Source of the DNA: Grimontia kaedaensis
Lineage (GTDB): Bacteria; Pseudomonadota; Gammaproteobacteria; Enterobacterales; Vibrionaceae
DNA: 64,000 bases
Assembly (NCBI RefSeq): GCF_023746615.1
Contig: NZ_CP082275.1
Span: forward strand, 1,302,001-1,366,000
Direction: 5' to 3'
Within the stretch, counting starts at the first letter, position 1; each line of letters begins with the position of its first letter. The notes under the pieces are model-generated. The model was not told the origin of the DNA and searched no databases. It worked only from the letters and a program-made list of their open reading frames with translations. The position numbers and the translations under genes were made by a program. This document shows positions 8,624 through 17,182 of this stretch, in pieces.

Positions 8624-8657
8624 AAATAATAAGGCCGCATAAGCGGCTTTATTATTT
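8624..8657 (+). terminator. Long-stem terminator after the beta-lactamase-family gene
   Basis: A stem of about 15 bp ends in GCCGC-ataa-GCGGC. The outer part pairs AATAATAA with TTATTATT, so it can work in both directions and may also end the epimerase transcript that stops at 8673. Confidence 0.85.
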
Positions 8658-8672
8658 GGAAAATACCTAAGT

Positions 8673-9698
8673 TTAATGCTGTAATGCACGAACAGCGTCT
8701 GCTGTATCTTGAATGGACTCAACGGCCGCTCTAGGTGTCCAACCAAACACTTCCTTGGTTGCAGAAGTATTGGCGCTCAGGTTCATGTTAAGCATCCCAA
8801 GCATGCCTTTCGCTTCGCGGTCAAACAAGGCAGTGAACTTCAACACAAAATCTGGCGCTTTTCTCGTGCTTGGTCCTTTGTAGCCTTGGTCTTTCATGAC
8901 CTGAGCCATTTGGATAAAGCTGATTGGGTCAGACGTAGCTGCAATGACTCTCTTACCTTTGGCACTGGTTTCAGTCAGCGCTTTCACGTGCAAAACCGCC
9001 AGATCACGAACATCTACCATCGGAAAAGCAATGTTTGGCAGCATTGGAAGCTTGCCGCGAAGCATTTGGTCGGTCAGTGCCATGGTTTGTCCTGTGATGT
9101 TTTTACCAAGCGGAGGACCGAATACGCCACCTGGGTTAACCACAACCAACTCCATGGCATTTTCATCTGAAAGAGTGTCCATAAATTCCCAGGCTGCACG
9201 CTCCGCCAGCGTTTTACTTTTGGTGTAAGTGCTGATCTCGGTTGAGTTAGTATCCGTCCAGTTGTCAGGGCCGAATGTACCTGTCTTCATGGTACCCATC
9301 ATCGAAAGGATGGAGCTTGTCAAAACAACACGTTTAACGCCTGCAGCTTTTCCCGCACGCAAGGCGCGAAGTGAACCCTGAACAGCAGGGATGATCATTT
9401 CATCTTCGGTTTTAGGATTGGCAATCGTGAAAGGAGAGGCGATGTGCATGATGTAATCACATCCTGCTGCTGCTTCATCCCAGCCCTTGTCAGAGGTCAG
9501 GTCCAAATGAGCAAAACTCAGGTTGGCAGTATCTACCGACGCTGCTTCAAGTGTTGCGCGAACTTCATTTTCTTTCGCTTCACTTCGAACAGAACCAACA
9601 ACTTCAAAGCCTTGTTCAAGTGCTTCTTTCGCACAGTGGAGTCCAATAAAACCTGAAATGCCAGTTAGCAGCACTTTTCCGCGAGTATCTTGCGTCAT
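8673..9698 (-). CDS. NAD(P)-dependent epimerase/dehydratase, dihydroflavonol-reductase-like
   Basis: A 341-residue extended short-chain dehydrogenase. The N-terminal GISGFIG (near residue 13) is the glycine-rich nucleotide loop and YTKSK near 158 supplies the catalytic Tyr-x-x-x-Lys. The overall pattern matches the dihydroflavonol-4-reductase / cinnamoyl-CoA-reductase group, which in bacteria reduces small aldehydes and ketones. It is divergent from a TetR regulator, with two similar operators in the gap. TTGACA and TAATGT boxes with an 18-bp spacer face this gene, and AGGA precedes its ATG. The natural substrate is unknown. Confidence 0.85.
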   Translation of the reverse strand: MTQDTRGKVLLTGISGFIGLHCAKEALEQGFEVVGSVRSEAKENEVRATLEAASVDTANLSFAHLDLTSDKGWDEAAAGCDYIMHIASPFTIANPKTEDEMIIPAVQGSLRALRAGKAAGVKRVVLTSSILSMMGTMKTGTFGPDNWTDTNSTEISTYTKSKTLAERAAWEFMDTLSDENAMELVVVNPGGVFGPPLGKNITGQTMALTDQMLRGKLPMLPNIAFPMVDVRDLAVLHVKALTETSAKGKRVIAATSDPISFIQMAQVMKDQGYKGPSTRKAPDFVLKFTALFDREAKGMLGMLNMNLSANTSATKEVFGWTPRAAVESIQDTADAVRALQH

Positions 9699-9730
9699 GG
9701 TAGATGTCCTTTTTGAATTGTTTATTAAAA

Positions 9731-9742
9731 TACTGGGTGGTA
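9731..9742. promoter_or_regulatory. Operator 1 of the epimerase/tetR divergent region
   Basis: Read on the minus strand this is TACCACCCAGTA, an imperfect copy of the palindrome at 9780-9791. It starts at the last base of the epimerase -10 box (9742-9747) and covers the expected transcription start. Confidence 0.6.
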
Positions 9743-9771
9743 CATTAATGCGAGTGAGAACATACTGTCAA
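9742..9771 (-). promoter_or_regulatory. Epimerase promoter
   Basis: On the minus strand there is a TTGACA -35 box (9766-9771) and a TAATGT -10 box (9742-9747), 18 bp apart. The -35 box is a perfect consensus. Operators lie on both sides. Confidence 0.7.
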
Positions 9772-9779
9772 CATTAAAA

Positions 9780-9791
9780 TACCAGTTGGTA
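9780..9791. promoter_or_regulatory. Operator 2 of the epimerase/tetR divergent region
   Basis: TACCA-GT-TGGTA, a perfect 5-bp inverted repeat that begins at the last base of a TAAAAT -10 box (9775-9780) reading towards tetR. It ends 7 bp before the tetR ATG, where a ribosome site would normally lie. Confidence 0.7.
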
Positions 9792-9798
9792 CTTAAAT

Positions 9799-10410
9799 AT
9801 GACCCAAGAAAAAACCAAAGCAGCCAGGGGAAGACCCAAGACCATCAACCGGGAACGTATTCTGGATGTGGCGATGAAGGCCTACTGGCAAGAAGGTACC
9901 CGAGGTGTTTCTATCAACGAAATCTGTAAACTGGCAGAAGTGTCCAAGCCCGGTCTGTACAGGGAGTTTGGTAATGAAGATGGACTCATGCAAGCAGCGT
10001 TAGCGGCTTATATTGAGCAAACTTTTTCCCCTTTGATTACCAAATTAAAAAGCCAAACTTCGCTAAGCGGTGTGTTGGCGGAATTGGTTGAATTCGTCTG
10101 CAATGAGCGAGAAGAGTTACCTGATGGGTGCCTGATGGTAAAAATGCGGGATACCCAAACTAAACTCGGGGACAAAACACAGAATGCGTTAGTGGAAATT
10201 CATCACCAATTTATGTTTTTCATCGAAGGCTGGGCGCAAAGAGCAAGGGAAGGCGGCGAGATACCTGAAACTATGTCTAACCAGTTTGTGGCAGATTATA
10301 TCGATGCGCAATTAACTGCAGCCTTGGCGCAACGGGCGCGTGGAGAAGATGCAGAGAAAGTGAGGACTGTGTTGAAGATGGCGTTTTCAGTTTTAAGTAG
10401 ATTAGCTTAA
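9799..10410 (+). CDS. TetR/AcrR-family regulator, divergent from the epimerase
   Basis: A 203-residue TetR protein. The N-terminus is basic (KAARGRPKTINRERIL), then comes a helix-turn-helix with GVSINEICKLAEVSKPGLYR and the end of the recognition helix in REFGNEDGLMQAAL. The remainder is the all-helical ligand domain. It has no visible Shine-Dalgarno sequence: the 12 bases before the ATG are operator and AT-rich sequence, so translation may be from a very short leader. Two related operators between it and the epimerase suggest that it represses both. The ligand is unknown. Confidence 0.85.
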   Translation: MTQEKTKAARGRPKTINRERILDVAMKAYWQEGTRGVSINEICKLAEVSKPGLYREFGNEDGLMQAALAAYIEQTFSPLITKLKSQTSLSGVLAELVEFVCNEREELPDGCLMVKMRDTQTKLGDKTQNALVEIHHQFMFFIEGWAQRAREGGEIPETMSNQFVADYIDAQLTAALAQRARGEDAEKVRTVLKMAFSVLSRLA

Positions 10411-10413
10411 AGA

Positions 10414-10435
10414 AAAAGCCGCAATAGCGGCTTTT
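10414..10435. terminator. Bidirectional terminator between tetR and the barrel gene
   Basis: AAAAGCCGC-aata-GCGGCTTTT starts 4 bp after the tetR stop. A and T tails on both sides let it serve the convergent outer-membrane gene as well. Confidence 0.88.
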
Positions 10436-10453
10436 CCTAAATTTATATACTTA

Positions 10454-11047
10454 CTAAAAACGGAAACGAGCGCCAAGGCTGACAGTGTTTAAATCCAAGC
10501 TCACATTGTCTTGGTAGTCTATTTTGGCAGCCTGATATCCAGCCACAACGCCAAAAGTATCCGTAAACTGGTATGCAGCCTCGATGCCGTAAGAAATGCC
10601 AAATTCGCTCTCAGTGCCAACGGCTGTCAACGAGGACGATTCACTACTAAACGTAATATCAGTTGTGTAAGAGCCGAAGCCCAGCACGCCAGTTAGAGAG
10701 AAACCACTGTCACCAAAATAGTATGTTGGCTTCACACTAACCACTACGGAGGAAACATCAGTATCGGCTTTGGTTCCGCCAATATTATTGATGTCTGCTG
10801 AGCCGTAGTCATTTATGGATGCTTCAAAAGCTAGGTCAAATTTATCATTTAAAGCATAAAGATAGCCCAAGTTTATATTGAAGCCTTTTGCTGTGTCGCT
10901 AGATTGTGGAGAGGTGCCTGTCAATCCTAAATCAAGTTCATAATCTGAAGATAGATAGTTAACACCAATGTAGAGATTGTTATCGTTTGCTAACGCTGAT
11001 GTAGACGCCACTGCCAGTAATAAGAGAGAAGTGTTAAGAAGTTTCAT
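10454..11047 (-). CDS. Small outer-membrane beta-barrel protein
   Basis: A 197-residue protein with a signal peptide (MKLLNTSLLLLAVASTSALA, cleaved before NDNN) and alternating hydrophobic strands ending in ARFRF. The terminal phenylalanine is the usual signal for the BAM machinery. The size suits an 8-stranded barrel of the porin-like / OmpA-transmembrane type. The start is the ATG at 11047, placed by AAAGGA upstream; earlier in-frame starts would spoil the signal peptide. It stands alone and its function is not recognisable. Confidence 0.8.
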   Translation of the reverse strand: MKLLNTSLLLLAVASTSALANDNNLYIGVNYLSSDYELDLGLTGTSPQSSDTAKGFNINLGYLYALNDKFDLAFEASINDYGSADINNIGGTKADTDVSSVVVSVKPTYYFGDSGFSLTGVLGFGSYTTDITFSSESSSLTAVGTESEFGISYGIEAAYQFTDTFGVVAGYQAAKIDYQDNVSLDLNTVSLGARFRF

Positions 11048-11207
11048 CGTCATTCCTTTGCCTGCCAATTGATCCAAATATCACAAAGCCTTCTGGCTAC
11101 ATTTTATTAACAATACCAGCAGCCCTTATCATAATCTGACTCGCAAATGAGAAATTGAAAGCGCTTTCTTTTTATTGCTTGAATAATGGACTTGTGTAAA
11201 TTTGCTC

Positions 11208-12848
11208 TCAATCTGTCTGAGCATTTTCTAACTTCACTTGCTCTCTCAACTGGTACTTCTGGATTTTCCCCGTGGGCGTTCTGGGAATGGTAGTAAAGGC
11301 AAAATGCTTTGGGACTTTGAAGCTAGCCAAGTGGTCTCTGCACCAGGCTTTTAACTCTCGTTCGGAAACGGTTTGACTTTCACAGCACTCTACGAATGCA
11401 AAAGGTACTTCGCCCCATTTTTCATGCGGGCAGGCAACGACCGCAGCTACGGCAATGGCAGGATGTTTGTAGAGAACATCTTCAATCTCAATGGATGAGA
11501 TGTTTTCTCCGCCCGAGATAATGATGTCTTTGGATCGGTCTTTAAGCTGAATGTATCCATCGGGGTATTTCACTGCTAAATCACCGGAGTGGAACCAGCC
11601 CCCCGCAAATGCAGATTCAGTGGCGGTCAGGTTTTTGAAGTATCCCTTCATCACCACATTCCCGCGGAACATGACTTCACCAATGGTCTTTCCGTCTGCA
11701 GGGACGGGCTCCATGGTCTCTGGGTTCATTACATCCAAGGCTTCAAGAGGCAAGTATCTGACGCCTTGCCGTGCTTTAAGTTTGGCTTGCTCCTGAATCG
11801 GCAGGTCATCCCACTCATCATGCCATTCATTCACGACAGCAGGGCCATACACTTCTGCCAAGCCGTAAAGGTGGGTGACTTCAAAACCTGCCTGTTGCAT
11901 CTTCGCGAGTGTGCTCTCCGGTGGAGGCGCGGCAGCGGTGAAAAACGCCACTTCATGAGCGAGTCGCTGGGTTTGTTCAGACAAAAGAATGTCCATGACG
12001 ATGGGCGCGCCACAAAGATGAGTAACCTTGTGCTCAGTTAATGCATGCCAGATTGGCTCTGCGCGAACCTGTCTAAGACAAACGTGTATGCCGCAGATAG
12101 CTGACATCGTCCATGGGAAGCACCAGCCATTGCAGTGAAACATAGGAAGTGTCCAGAGATACGTCGAATGCTTGGGCATATCCGCAGTGAACACATTTCC
12201 TAGAGCCAGAAGATAAGCGCCGCGGTGATGACACACCACACCCTTCGGGTTACCCGTTGTGCCGGACGTGTAATTGATAGATATGGCATCCCATTCATCT
12301 TCTGGCATCAACCAGCGAAAGGATTTGTCGCCCTGACTGAGAAAGGCTTCGTAGTCTTGATAGGTTGTGTTGGGCGGTTGTTTAGTCTCTTCAGCCCACA
12401 CAGGGTCACCGTAAACAATGACGATTGGCGAACGCTCTGCCAGTTCGAGCGCACCCTCTGCCATCGGTAAAAACTCCTGATCAATGATCAGCACTTTGGC
12501 TTCTGCATGATCAAGTTGATAGGCGATGGTGGCAGCTTCTAAGCGGGTATTGATGGAATGTAACACTGAGCCTGCCATAGGCACGCCATAATGGCATTCC
12601 AGCATGGCGGGCGTGTTGGCTAACATAGCAGAAACCGTGTCACCCCGACCAAGGCCGAGATTGGCCAGTTGCGACGCCAACTGACGGCTTCGATCATAGA
12701 AAGTTTGATAAGTGATTTTCATGTCACCATGAACAATGGCAACCGAGTCTGGGTAGTTTGATGCTGTACGCTCGAGAAAGCCAAGGGGCGTCAGTGGTTG
12801 GTAGTTTGCAGGATTGCGGTTCAGTCCAATGTTATAAAGGTTCGACAT
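11208..12848 (-). CDS. Acyl-CoA synthetase (AMP-binding enzyme)
   Basis: A 546-residue adenylate-forming ligase that activates a carboxylic acid to its CoA thioester. The phosphate loop reads YTSGTTGNPKGV near residue 195, the second core motif is GLAEVYGP near 335, and the hinge and catalytic lysine region ends in PRTPTGKIQKYQLR at the C-terminus. The size and C-terminus match medium-chain fatty-acyl-CoA ligases. Start: GTG at 12851 and ATG at 12848 are adjacent; the ATG fits the upstream GAGG better. It follows the enoyl-CoA hydratase by 9 bp in one operon, so the pair probably activates and degrades a fatty or branched acid. Confidence 0.9.
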   Translation of the reverse strand: MSNLYNIGLNRNPANYQPLTPLGFLERTASNYPDSVAIVHGDMKITYQTFYDRSRQLASQLANLGLGRGDTVSAMLANTPAMLECHYGVPMAGSVLHSINTRLEAATIAYQLDHAEAKVLIIDQEFLPMAEGALELAERSPIVIVYGDPVWAEETKQPPNTTYQDYEAFLSQGDKSFRWLMPEDEWDAISINYTSGTTGNPKGVVCHHRGAYLLALGNVFTADMPKHSTYLWTLPMFHCNGWCFPWTMSAICGIHVCLRQVRAEPIWHALTEHKVTHLCGAPIVMDILLSEQTQRLAHEVAFFTAAAPPPESTLAKMQQAGFEVTHLYGLAEVYGPAVVNEWHDEWDDLPIQEQAKLKARQGVRYLPLEALDVMNPETMEPVPADGKTIGEVMFRGNVVMKGYFKNLTATESAFAGGWFHSGDLAVKYPDGYIQLKDRSKDIIISGGENISSIEIEDVLYKHPAIAVAAVVACPHEKWGEVPFAFVECCESQTVSERELKAWCRDHLASFKVPKHFAFTTIPRTPTGKIQKYQLREQVKLENAQTD

Positions 12849-12857
12849 CACTAAACC

Positions 12858-13652
12858 TCACTGATTTCGCCAGACAGGAGGGCGTTTTTCAACGAAGGCG
12901 CTGATCCCTTCTTCGCCGTCTTCCGTCAGCATATTGTTTACCATCACTTCGCTGGCGTAGGCATAAGCTTCTTTTAGATTCATTTCCTGCTGGCGGTAAA
13001 ACGCTTCTTTTCCGATAGCCAGTGTCAGAGAGGATTTTGCTGCGATTTTATCTGCCACTTCTTGTGTCAGTGCCTTTAAGGATGTGCTTTCAGTGACGCG
13101 ATTAATCAGCCCCATTCGCTCTGCATCAGCGGCAGAAAGCATGTCCCCAGTGAGCAGCATTTCCATGGCATGTTTGCTCGACACGTTTCTGGAAAGAGCA
13201 ACCATCGGGGTAGAGCAGAAAAGACCAATATTCACGCCCGGTGTGGCAAAACGAGACGTGTCAGAGGCATAGGCGAGGTCACAACTGGCCACCAACTGAC
13301 AGCCCGCTGCGGTGGCAATGCCATCGATTTCTGCGATCACAGGTTTAGGGCAGTTCACAATGGCAGTCATCATCGCGGCACATTGGCTCATGAGAGAGAT
13401 GAAAAAGGCACGCCCTTTATCGCCATTACTTCTGGCAGCAGTGATCTCTTTGAGATCATGCCCTGCACTGAACGCAGGGCCGTTTCCGGAAAGGACAATG
13501 ACTTTTACATCGGAAGAAATAGAAGCGTCAGTGATGGCTTGGTGAAGCTCTCCAATCATAGCCTGTGAGAGTGCGTTGCGCCGCTGGGAGTTATTTAAAG
13601 TTAATCGTAATACGCCATTGCTGCTGAGGTCGTGTTCTATCTGCGCTGTCAT
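12858..13652 (-). CDS. Enoyl-CoA hydratase/isomerase family protein
   Basis: A 264-residue crotonase-fold enzyme. The oxyanion-hole segments are FSAGHDLKE near residue 63 and IDGIATAAGCQLVASCDLA near 110. The second carries Ala/Gly and Cys where classical hydratases have Glu, which resembles the ECHDC3-like subgroup, so hydratase activity is uncertain. It is the first gene of a two-gene operon with an acyl-CoA ligase. The stop codon lies within the ligase leader, which suggests coupled translation. Confidence 0.87.
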   Translation of the reverse strand: MTAQIEHDLSSNGVLRLTLNNSQRRNALSQAMIGELHQAITDASISSDVKVIVLSGNGPAFSAGHDLKEITAARSNGDKGRAFFISLMSQCAAMMTAIVNCPKPVIAEIDGIATAAGCQLVASCDLAYASDTSRFATPGVNIGLFCSTPMVALSRNVSSKHAMEMLLTGDMLSAADAERMGLINRVTESTSLKALTQEVADKIAAKSSLTLAIGKEAFYRQQEMNLKEAYAYASEVMVNNMLTEDGEEGISAFVEKRPPVWRNQ

Positions 13653-13800
13653 TGATGGTTCCTATCCTTGGCTAATAACTAGAAGGTGAGTACAGAACAC
13701 AACGCCAGGCGATGAAAGGTTAGAAGTAAGACTTGTCGGAAACTCAATATTGAAAGACGCATAACGTTGAAAAGTACCAACAACAGTGAAAGTTGGGTGA

Positions 13801-14439
13801 CTAAGTAAGATTGTTCCTTAGTGCATAGTCGACCATTTCAGCGGTAGAGGAGACGTTCAGCTTATGCTTGATGTTCTGGCGATGGGTTTCCACGGTGCGC
13901 ACACTGATATCCAATTGCTGTGCGATTTTCTTGCTGCTCAAGCCCTTTGCAACAAGAGCAAGCACGGTGGTTTCGCGTTGGCTGAGTATGTTCTTTTTGT
14001 TCTCGGACTTTCGGGACTCTTTGACCATATCAAAAAGCGCCTTACTAGAGCTTTGGCAAAAGTAACTGGCGCCGTCATTAACGGTTTTAATCGCATTGAT
14101 CATTTCTTCCAGCGAGACATCTTTGAGGATGTAGCCAGAAGCGCCGGATTCCATCACTTTCTGAATGTACTCACGGTTATCATGCATGGTCAAAATGAGT
14201 ATTTTGGTCTTGGGGTGGTTTTGACTGAACAGTTTGGTGGTTTCGATACCGTTGAGCACTGGCATACTGATGTCCATCAATACCACGTCAGGTTTCAAAA
14301 CTTTGGCTTTCTCAAGCGCCTCTACACCGTTTACCGCTGTACCTGCGACAGCAACGCCAGGTTCATTTTCGATGCGGGCAACAAACCCTTCCAGAACGGC
14401 ACGGTGATCATCGACCAGCAATACACGAATCTCATCCAT
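13801..14439 (-). CDS. NarL/FixJ-family response regulator of the TRAP operon
   Basis: A 212-residue response regulator. The receiver has acidic residues D10/D11 and phospho-acceptor D56 (VVLMDISMP), then the T/S and K sites in ILTMHD and GYILKDVS. The C-terminal LuxR-type helix-turn-helix includes LVAKGLSSKKIAQQLDISVRTVETH. It overlaps the end of the upstream kinase gene by 8 bases and is almost certainly its partner. It is the last gene of the dctP-Q-M-kinase-regulator order, so it probably controls the transporter. Confidence 0.92.
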   Translation of the reverse strand: MDEIRVLLVDDHRAVLEGFVARIENEPGVAVAGTAVNGVEALEKAKVLKPDVVLMDISMPVLNGIETTKLFSQNHPKTKILILTMHDNREYIQKVMESGASGYILKDVSLEEMINAIKTVNDGASYFCQSSSKALFDMVKESRKSENKKNILSQRETTVLALVAKGLSSKKIAQQLDISVRTVETHRQNIKHKLNVSSTAEMVDYALRNNLT

Positions 14440-15808
14440 GATTTCTCTCCATGATTATGGTGCTGAGTTCTAACAGAATACTCACTTCCGTTCCCCGCTC
14501 TTTTTCTGCACTGATTTCAAAGTCACCACCGATAAATTCGATGCGCTCTCGCATATTTCTTAGCCCGATCCCCCGACCTTTGAGCGCTTCGGAAACGTTA
14601 AAGCCTTTGCCATCATCGCGAATGATTAACTGCAATCTTTCCCCTAACTTTGACAAGATTATGTCGACGTTTCTGCATTGGCTGTGTTTTTCAATATTCA
14701 CCAAGGACTCCTGCACCACCCGGTACAAGGTGGTGGTGACTTCCGGAAGCAGTTTGTCATCAAAATCATCCAAATGGGTGTCGATTTGAATGTTCTGTGA
14801 AGTAGCAAAGTCTGATGCTAGTAATTCAAGCGCAGCATTAAGGCCAATATCGTCTAAAGCGGAAGGACGAAGGTTACGCGAAATGTTACGTACTTCTTTA
14901 ATCGCTTTTACCAGAGAGGTTTCGCCTTTCTGAAGGTGTTCTCCGGCAGCGGCACTTCCGTTCTGGCGTAGCTCTTTTGACAGCAACTCAATATGGCATT
15001 TTGCCGAGACCAGTAACTGGTTAACGCAGTCATGTAGTTCACGGGAAATGTACTTTTTCTCATCTTCTTGCAGCATCACGTTGCGAAACGCCAACTCACG
15101 TAGCCTTTCATCAGCGATTCGGTGCTCGTGTAAATTCACTGCCAGCGCAATCACCACCATGATGAGCACACTGGAAACCAGAATAACCAATATGGCGATG
15201 TAGGTATGATTAATGCTGGTTTGAACATCCTGTTTGACCCCTTCGATCTGCTCGCCAATATCTTCAATGTAAAGCCCAGTACCTACCATCCATTTCCACT
15301 TGGGTAGCCATATGGCATAGCTCAGCTTTGGGACGACTTCATTGGTAGAGGGTTTATGCCATAAATATTGATGGAAGCCGCCGCCCGCCTTGGCTGAAGC
15401 AAGCAGATTCTGGATCAGGAAATTGCCATTAGAATCTTTTAGATTGATAAGATTCTGGCCTTCCAACTCTGGCATGATGGGGTGAGCGAGGTTAAAGCCC
15501 GCTTCGTCATAAACAAAGAAATAGCCATCGTTGCCGTAGCGAAGCTGACGGAGTACTTCCAAGGCCTGGTGTTTAAGCTCGGACTCGTTTCTTGACGTGT
15601 CATCGTACAGATAATCGATGCTCTGGATAGCAAGGTGAACGTAGTCTTCCAGTGCTTGCTCTTTGGTCGTGAGCATACTCTCGCGGAAGGTGGAGATTTC
15701 CTTTACGCCGAGGGATTGGGACTGGTTAATGGTTATCCAGCCGATGACGTAGCTGATAACCACGAGAGGGATCACTGTCATCAAAATGATCTTCAATTTA
15801 AGTGACAT
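14432..15808 (-). CDS. Sensor histidine kinase with periplasmic single Cache domain
   Basis: A 458-residue membrane kinase. A helix at about 6-27 and another at about 203-225 enclose a periplasmic sCache_2-type sensor (YGNDGYFFVYDEAG near 91 and WKWMVGTGLYIEDIG near 171). The cytoplasmic part has a HisKA_3 domain with H259 in SRELHDCVNQLL and an ATPase domain with IRDDGKGF and GIGLRNMRERIEF. This is the NarX/DegS class that pairs with LuxR-type regulators. Start: the ATG at 15808 follows GGAGAGAGGGA. Cache domains commonly bind small organic acids, so it probably senses the substrate of the adjacent TRAP transporter. Confidence 0.92.
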   Translation of the reverse strand: MSLKLKIILMTVIPLVVISYVIGWITINQSQSLGVKEISTFRESMLTTKEQALEDYVHLAIQSIDYLYDDTSRNESELKHQALEVLRQLRYGNDGYFFVYDEAGFNLAHPIMPELEGQNLINLKDSNGNFLIQNLLASAKAGGGFHQYLWHKPSTNEVVPKLSYAIWLPKWKWMVGTGLYIEDIGEQIEGVKQDVQTSINHTYIAILVILVSSVLIMVVIALAVNLHEHRIADERLRELAFRNVMLQEDEKKYISRELHDCVNQLLVSAKCHIELLSKELRQNGSAAAGEHLQKGETSLVKAIKEVRNISRNLRPSALDDIGLNAALELLASDFATSQNIQIDTHLDDFDDKLLPEVTTTLYRVVQESLVNIEKHSQCRNVDIILSKLGERLQLIIRDDGKGFNVSEALKGRGIGLRNMRERIEFIGGDFEISAEKERGTEVSILLELSTIIMERNHG

Positions 15809-15885
15809 GTCCCTCTCTCCTTTAAAATGCAAAGGTCTTTGTAATATTAATCGCTTAACGCGTTTTTGCCGAAAATGGTCTTAGG

Positions 15886-17178
15886 TTAGTTTCCGCTAAG
15901 GCCATAGAAAGCCGGGAAGATCAGAATACTGAGCAGCACTGCAACCTGAATGGCGATAAATGGCAAAACACCCCGGTAAATATCTCCTGTGGTAATAGAG
16001 GGTGGGGTGACGCCTTTGAGGTAAAAGAGACTGAAACCAAACGGCGGCGTTAAGAAAGATGACTGCAAATTCATCGCAATCAGGATGGCGAACCAAACCA
16101 TATCAATACCAATCAGTTGAGCGACTGGCGCTAATATCGGCACGATGATGAAGCAGATCTCCACAAAGTCGATGAAAAAGCCCAGCAGCAATACGACGAG
16201 CATGGTCAGGATCAGAAAGCCCCATTTATCGCCCGGCAATGCTGTCAGCCACTCTTCAACCAGATAATCGCCACCTGTATAGGTAAATGCCATTGAGAAG
16301 GCGGTTGCGCCAATCAAAATACCAAACACCATCGCGGTAACTTTGACGGTTTCTACAGCACTTTCAAACATCAGACGGACTGAAAACTGTCGGTAAACTA
16401 ATGCCAATACGATAGCGCCAACACCACCTAAAACGGCAGATTCTGTAGGGGTTGCAATACCCGCGAAAATGGAACCCAACACCACAATGATGAGCGCGAG
16501 GGGTGGGATAACGGCTTTCAGTGCATCGATGATTTCTGCGGTTCTGTCCTGATCGGGCAGGCGTGTCATGGCTCTGGCGGCTTGTGGATTAAGAAAGGCA
16601 TAAATCAGGATGTAAGCGATATAGGCACCAACCAATATCAGTCCCGGTAAAACAGCAGCTTGAAACAGATCGCCTACGGGAATGCCGAGCACATCACCGA
16701 GTAAAATCAGGATGATGGAAGGAGGAATGATTTGTCCCAGCGTACCTGACGCGCAAATGGTGCCGCAGGCCAGTGACTTTGAATATTGATACTTCAGCAT
16801 CACTGGCAGGGAAATCAGCCCCATTGCCACGACAGAGGCGCCCACAACACCAGTGGAGGCCGCCAGCAGACAGCCAACCAATACGGTTGAAATGGCCAAT
16901 CCGCCTCTAACGCCGCCAAACAGGCGAGCCATCGCTTCTAACAACTGCTCTGCCAATCGGGTTTTTTGCAACACCAGCCCCATGAATACAAATAAGGGCA
17001 CGGCCATCAACACCGTGTTTTCCATCACACTCATAATGCGAAATGGCATGAAGGCAAACATCTCGACGCCTTCTGCCCAAATACCGAATATCAGCGCGAT
17101 ACCACCAAACGTGAAGGCGACAGGAAAGCCAAGTAGCAGTGCAAAGAGAGCAACCACGAACATTACAATACCAATCAT
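15886..17178 (-). CDS. dctM: TRAP transporter large permease subunit (DctM type)
   Basis: A 430-residue, very hydrophobic protein of the usual length, with about 12 membrane segments. It forms the sodium-driven transport channel of a tripartite ATP-independent periplasmic transporter. Segments such as GGVRGGLAISTVLVGCLLAA and SGTLGQIIPPSIILILLGDV are characteristic. It begins 4 bp after the stop of the small permease gene and is translated with it. Confidence 0.94.
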   Translation of the reverse strand: MIGIVMFVVALFALLLGFPVAFTFGGIALIFGIWAEGVEMFAFMPFRIMSVMENTVLMAVPLFVFMGLVLQKTRLAEQLLEAMARLFGGVRGGLAISTVLVGCLLAASTGVVGASVVAMGLISLPVMLKYQYSKSLACGTICASGTLGQIIPPSIILILLGDVLGIPVGDLFQAAVLPGLILVGAYIAYILIYAFLNPQAARAMTRLPDQDRTAEIIDALKAVIPPLALIIVVLGSIFAGIATPTESAVLGGVGAIVLALVYRQFSVRLMFESAVETVKVTAMVFGILIGATAFSMAFTYTGGDYLVEEWLTALPGDKWGFLILTMLVVLLLGFFIDFVEICFIIVPILAPVAQLIGIDMVWFAILIAMNLQSSFLTPPFGFSLFYLKGVTPPSITTGDIYRGVLPFIAIQVAVLLSILIFPAFYGLSGN

Positions 17179-17182
17179 GGTG

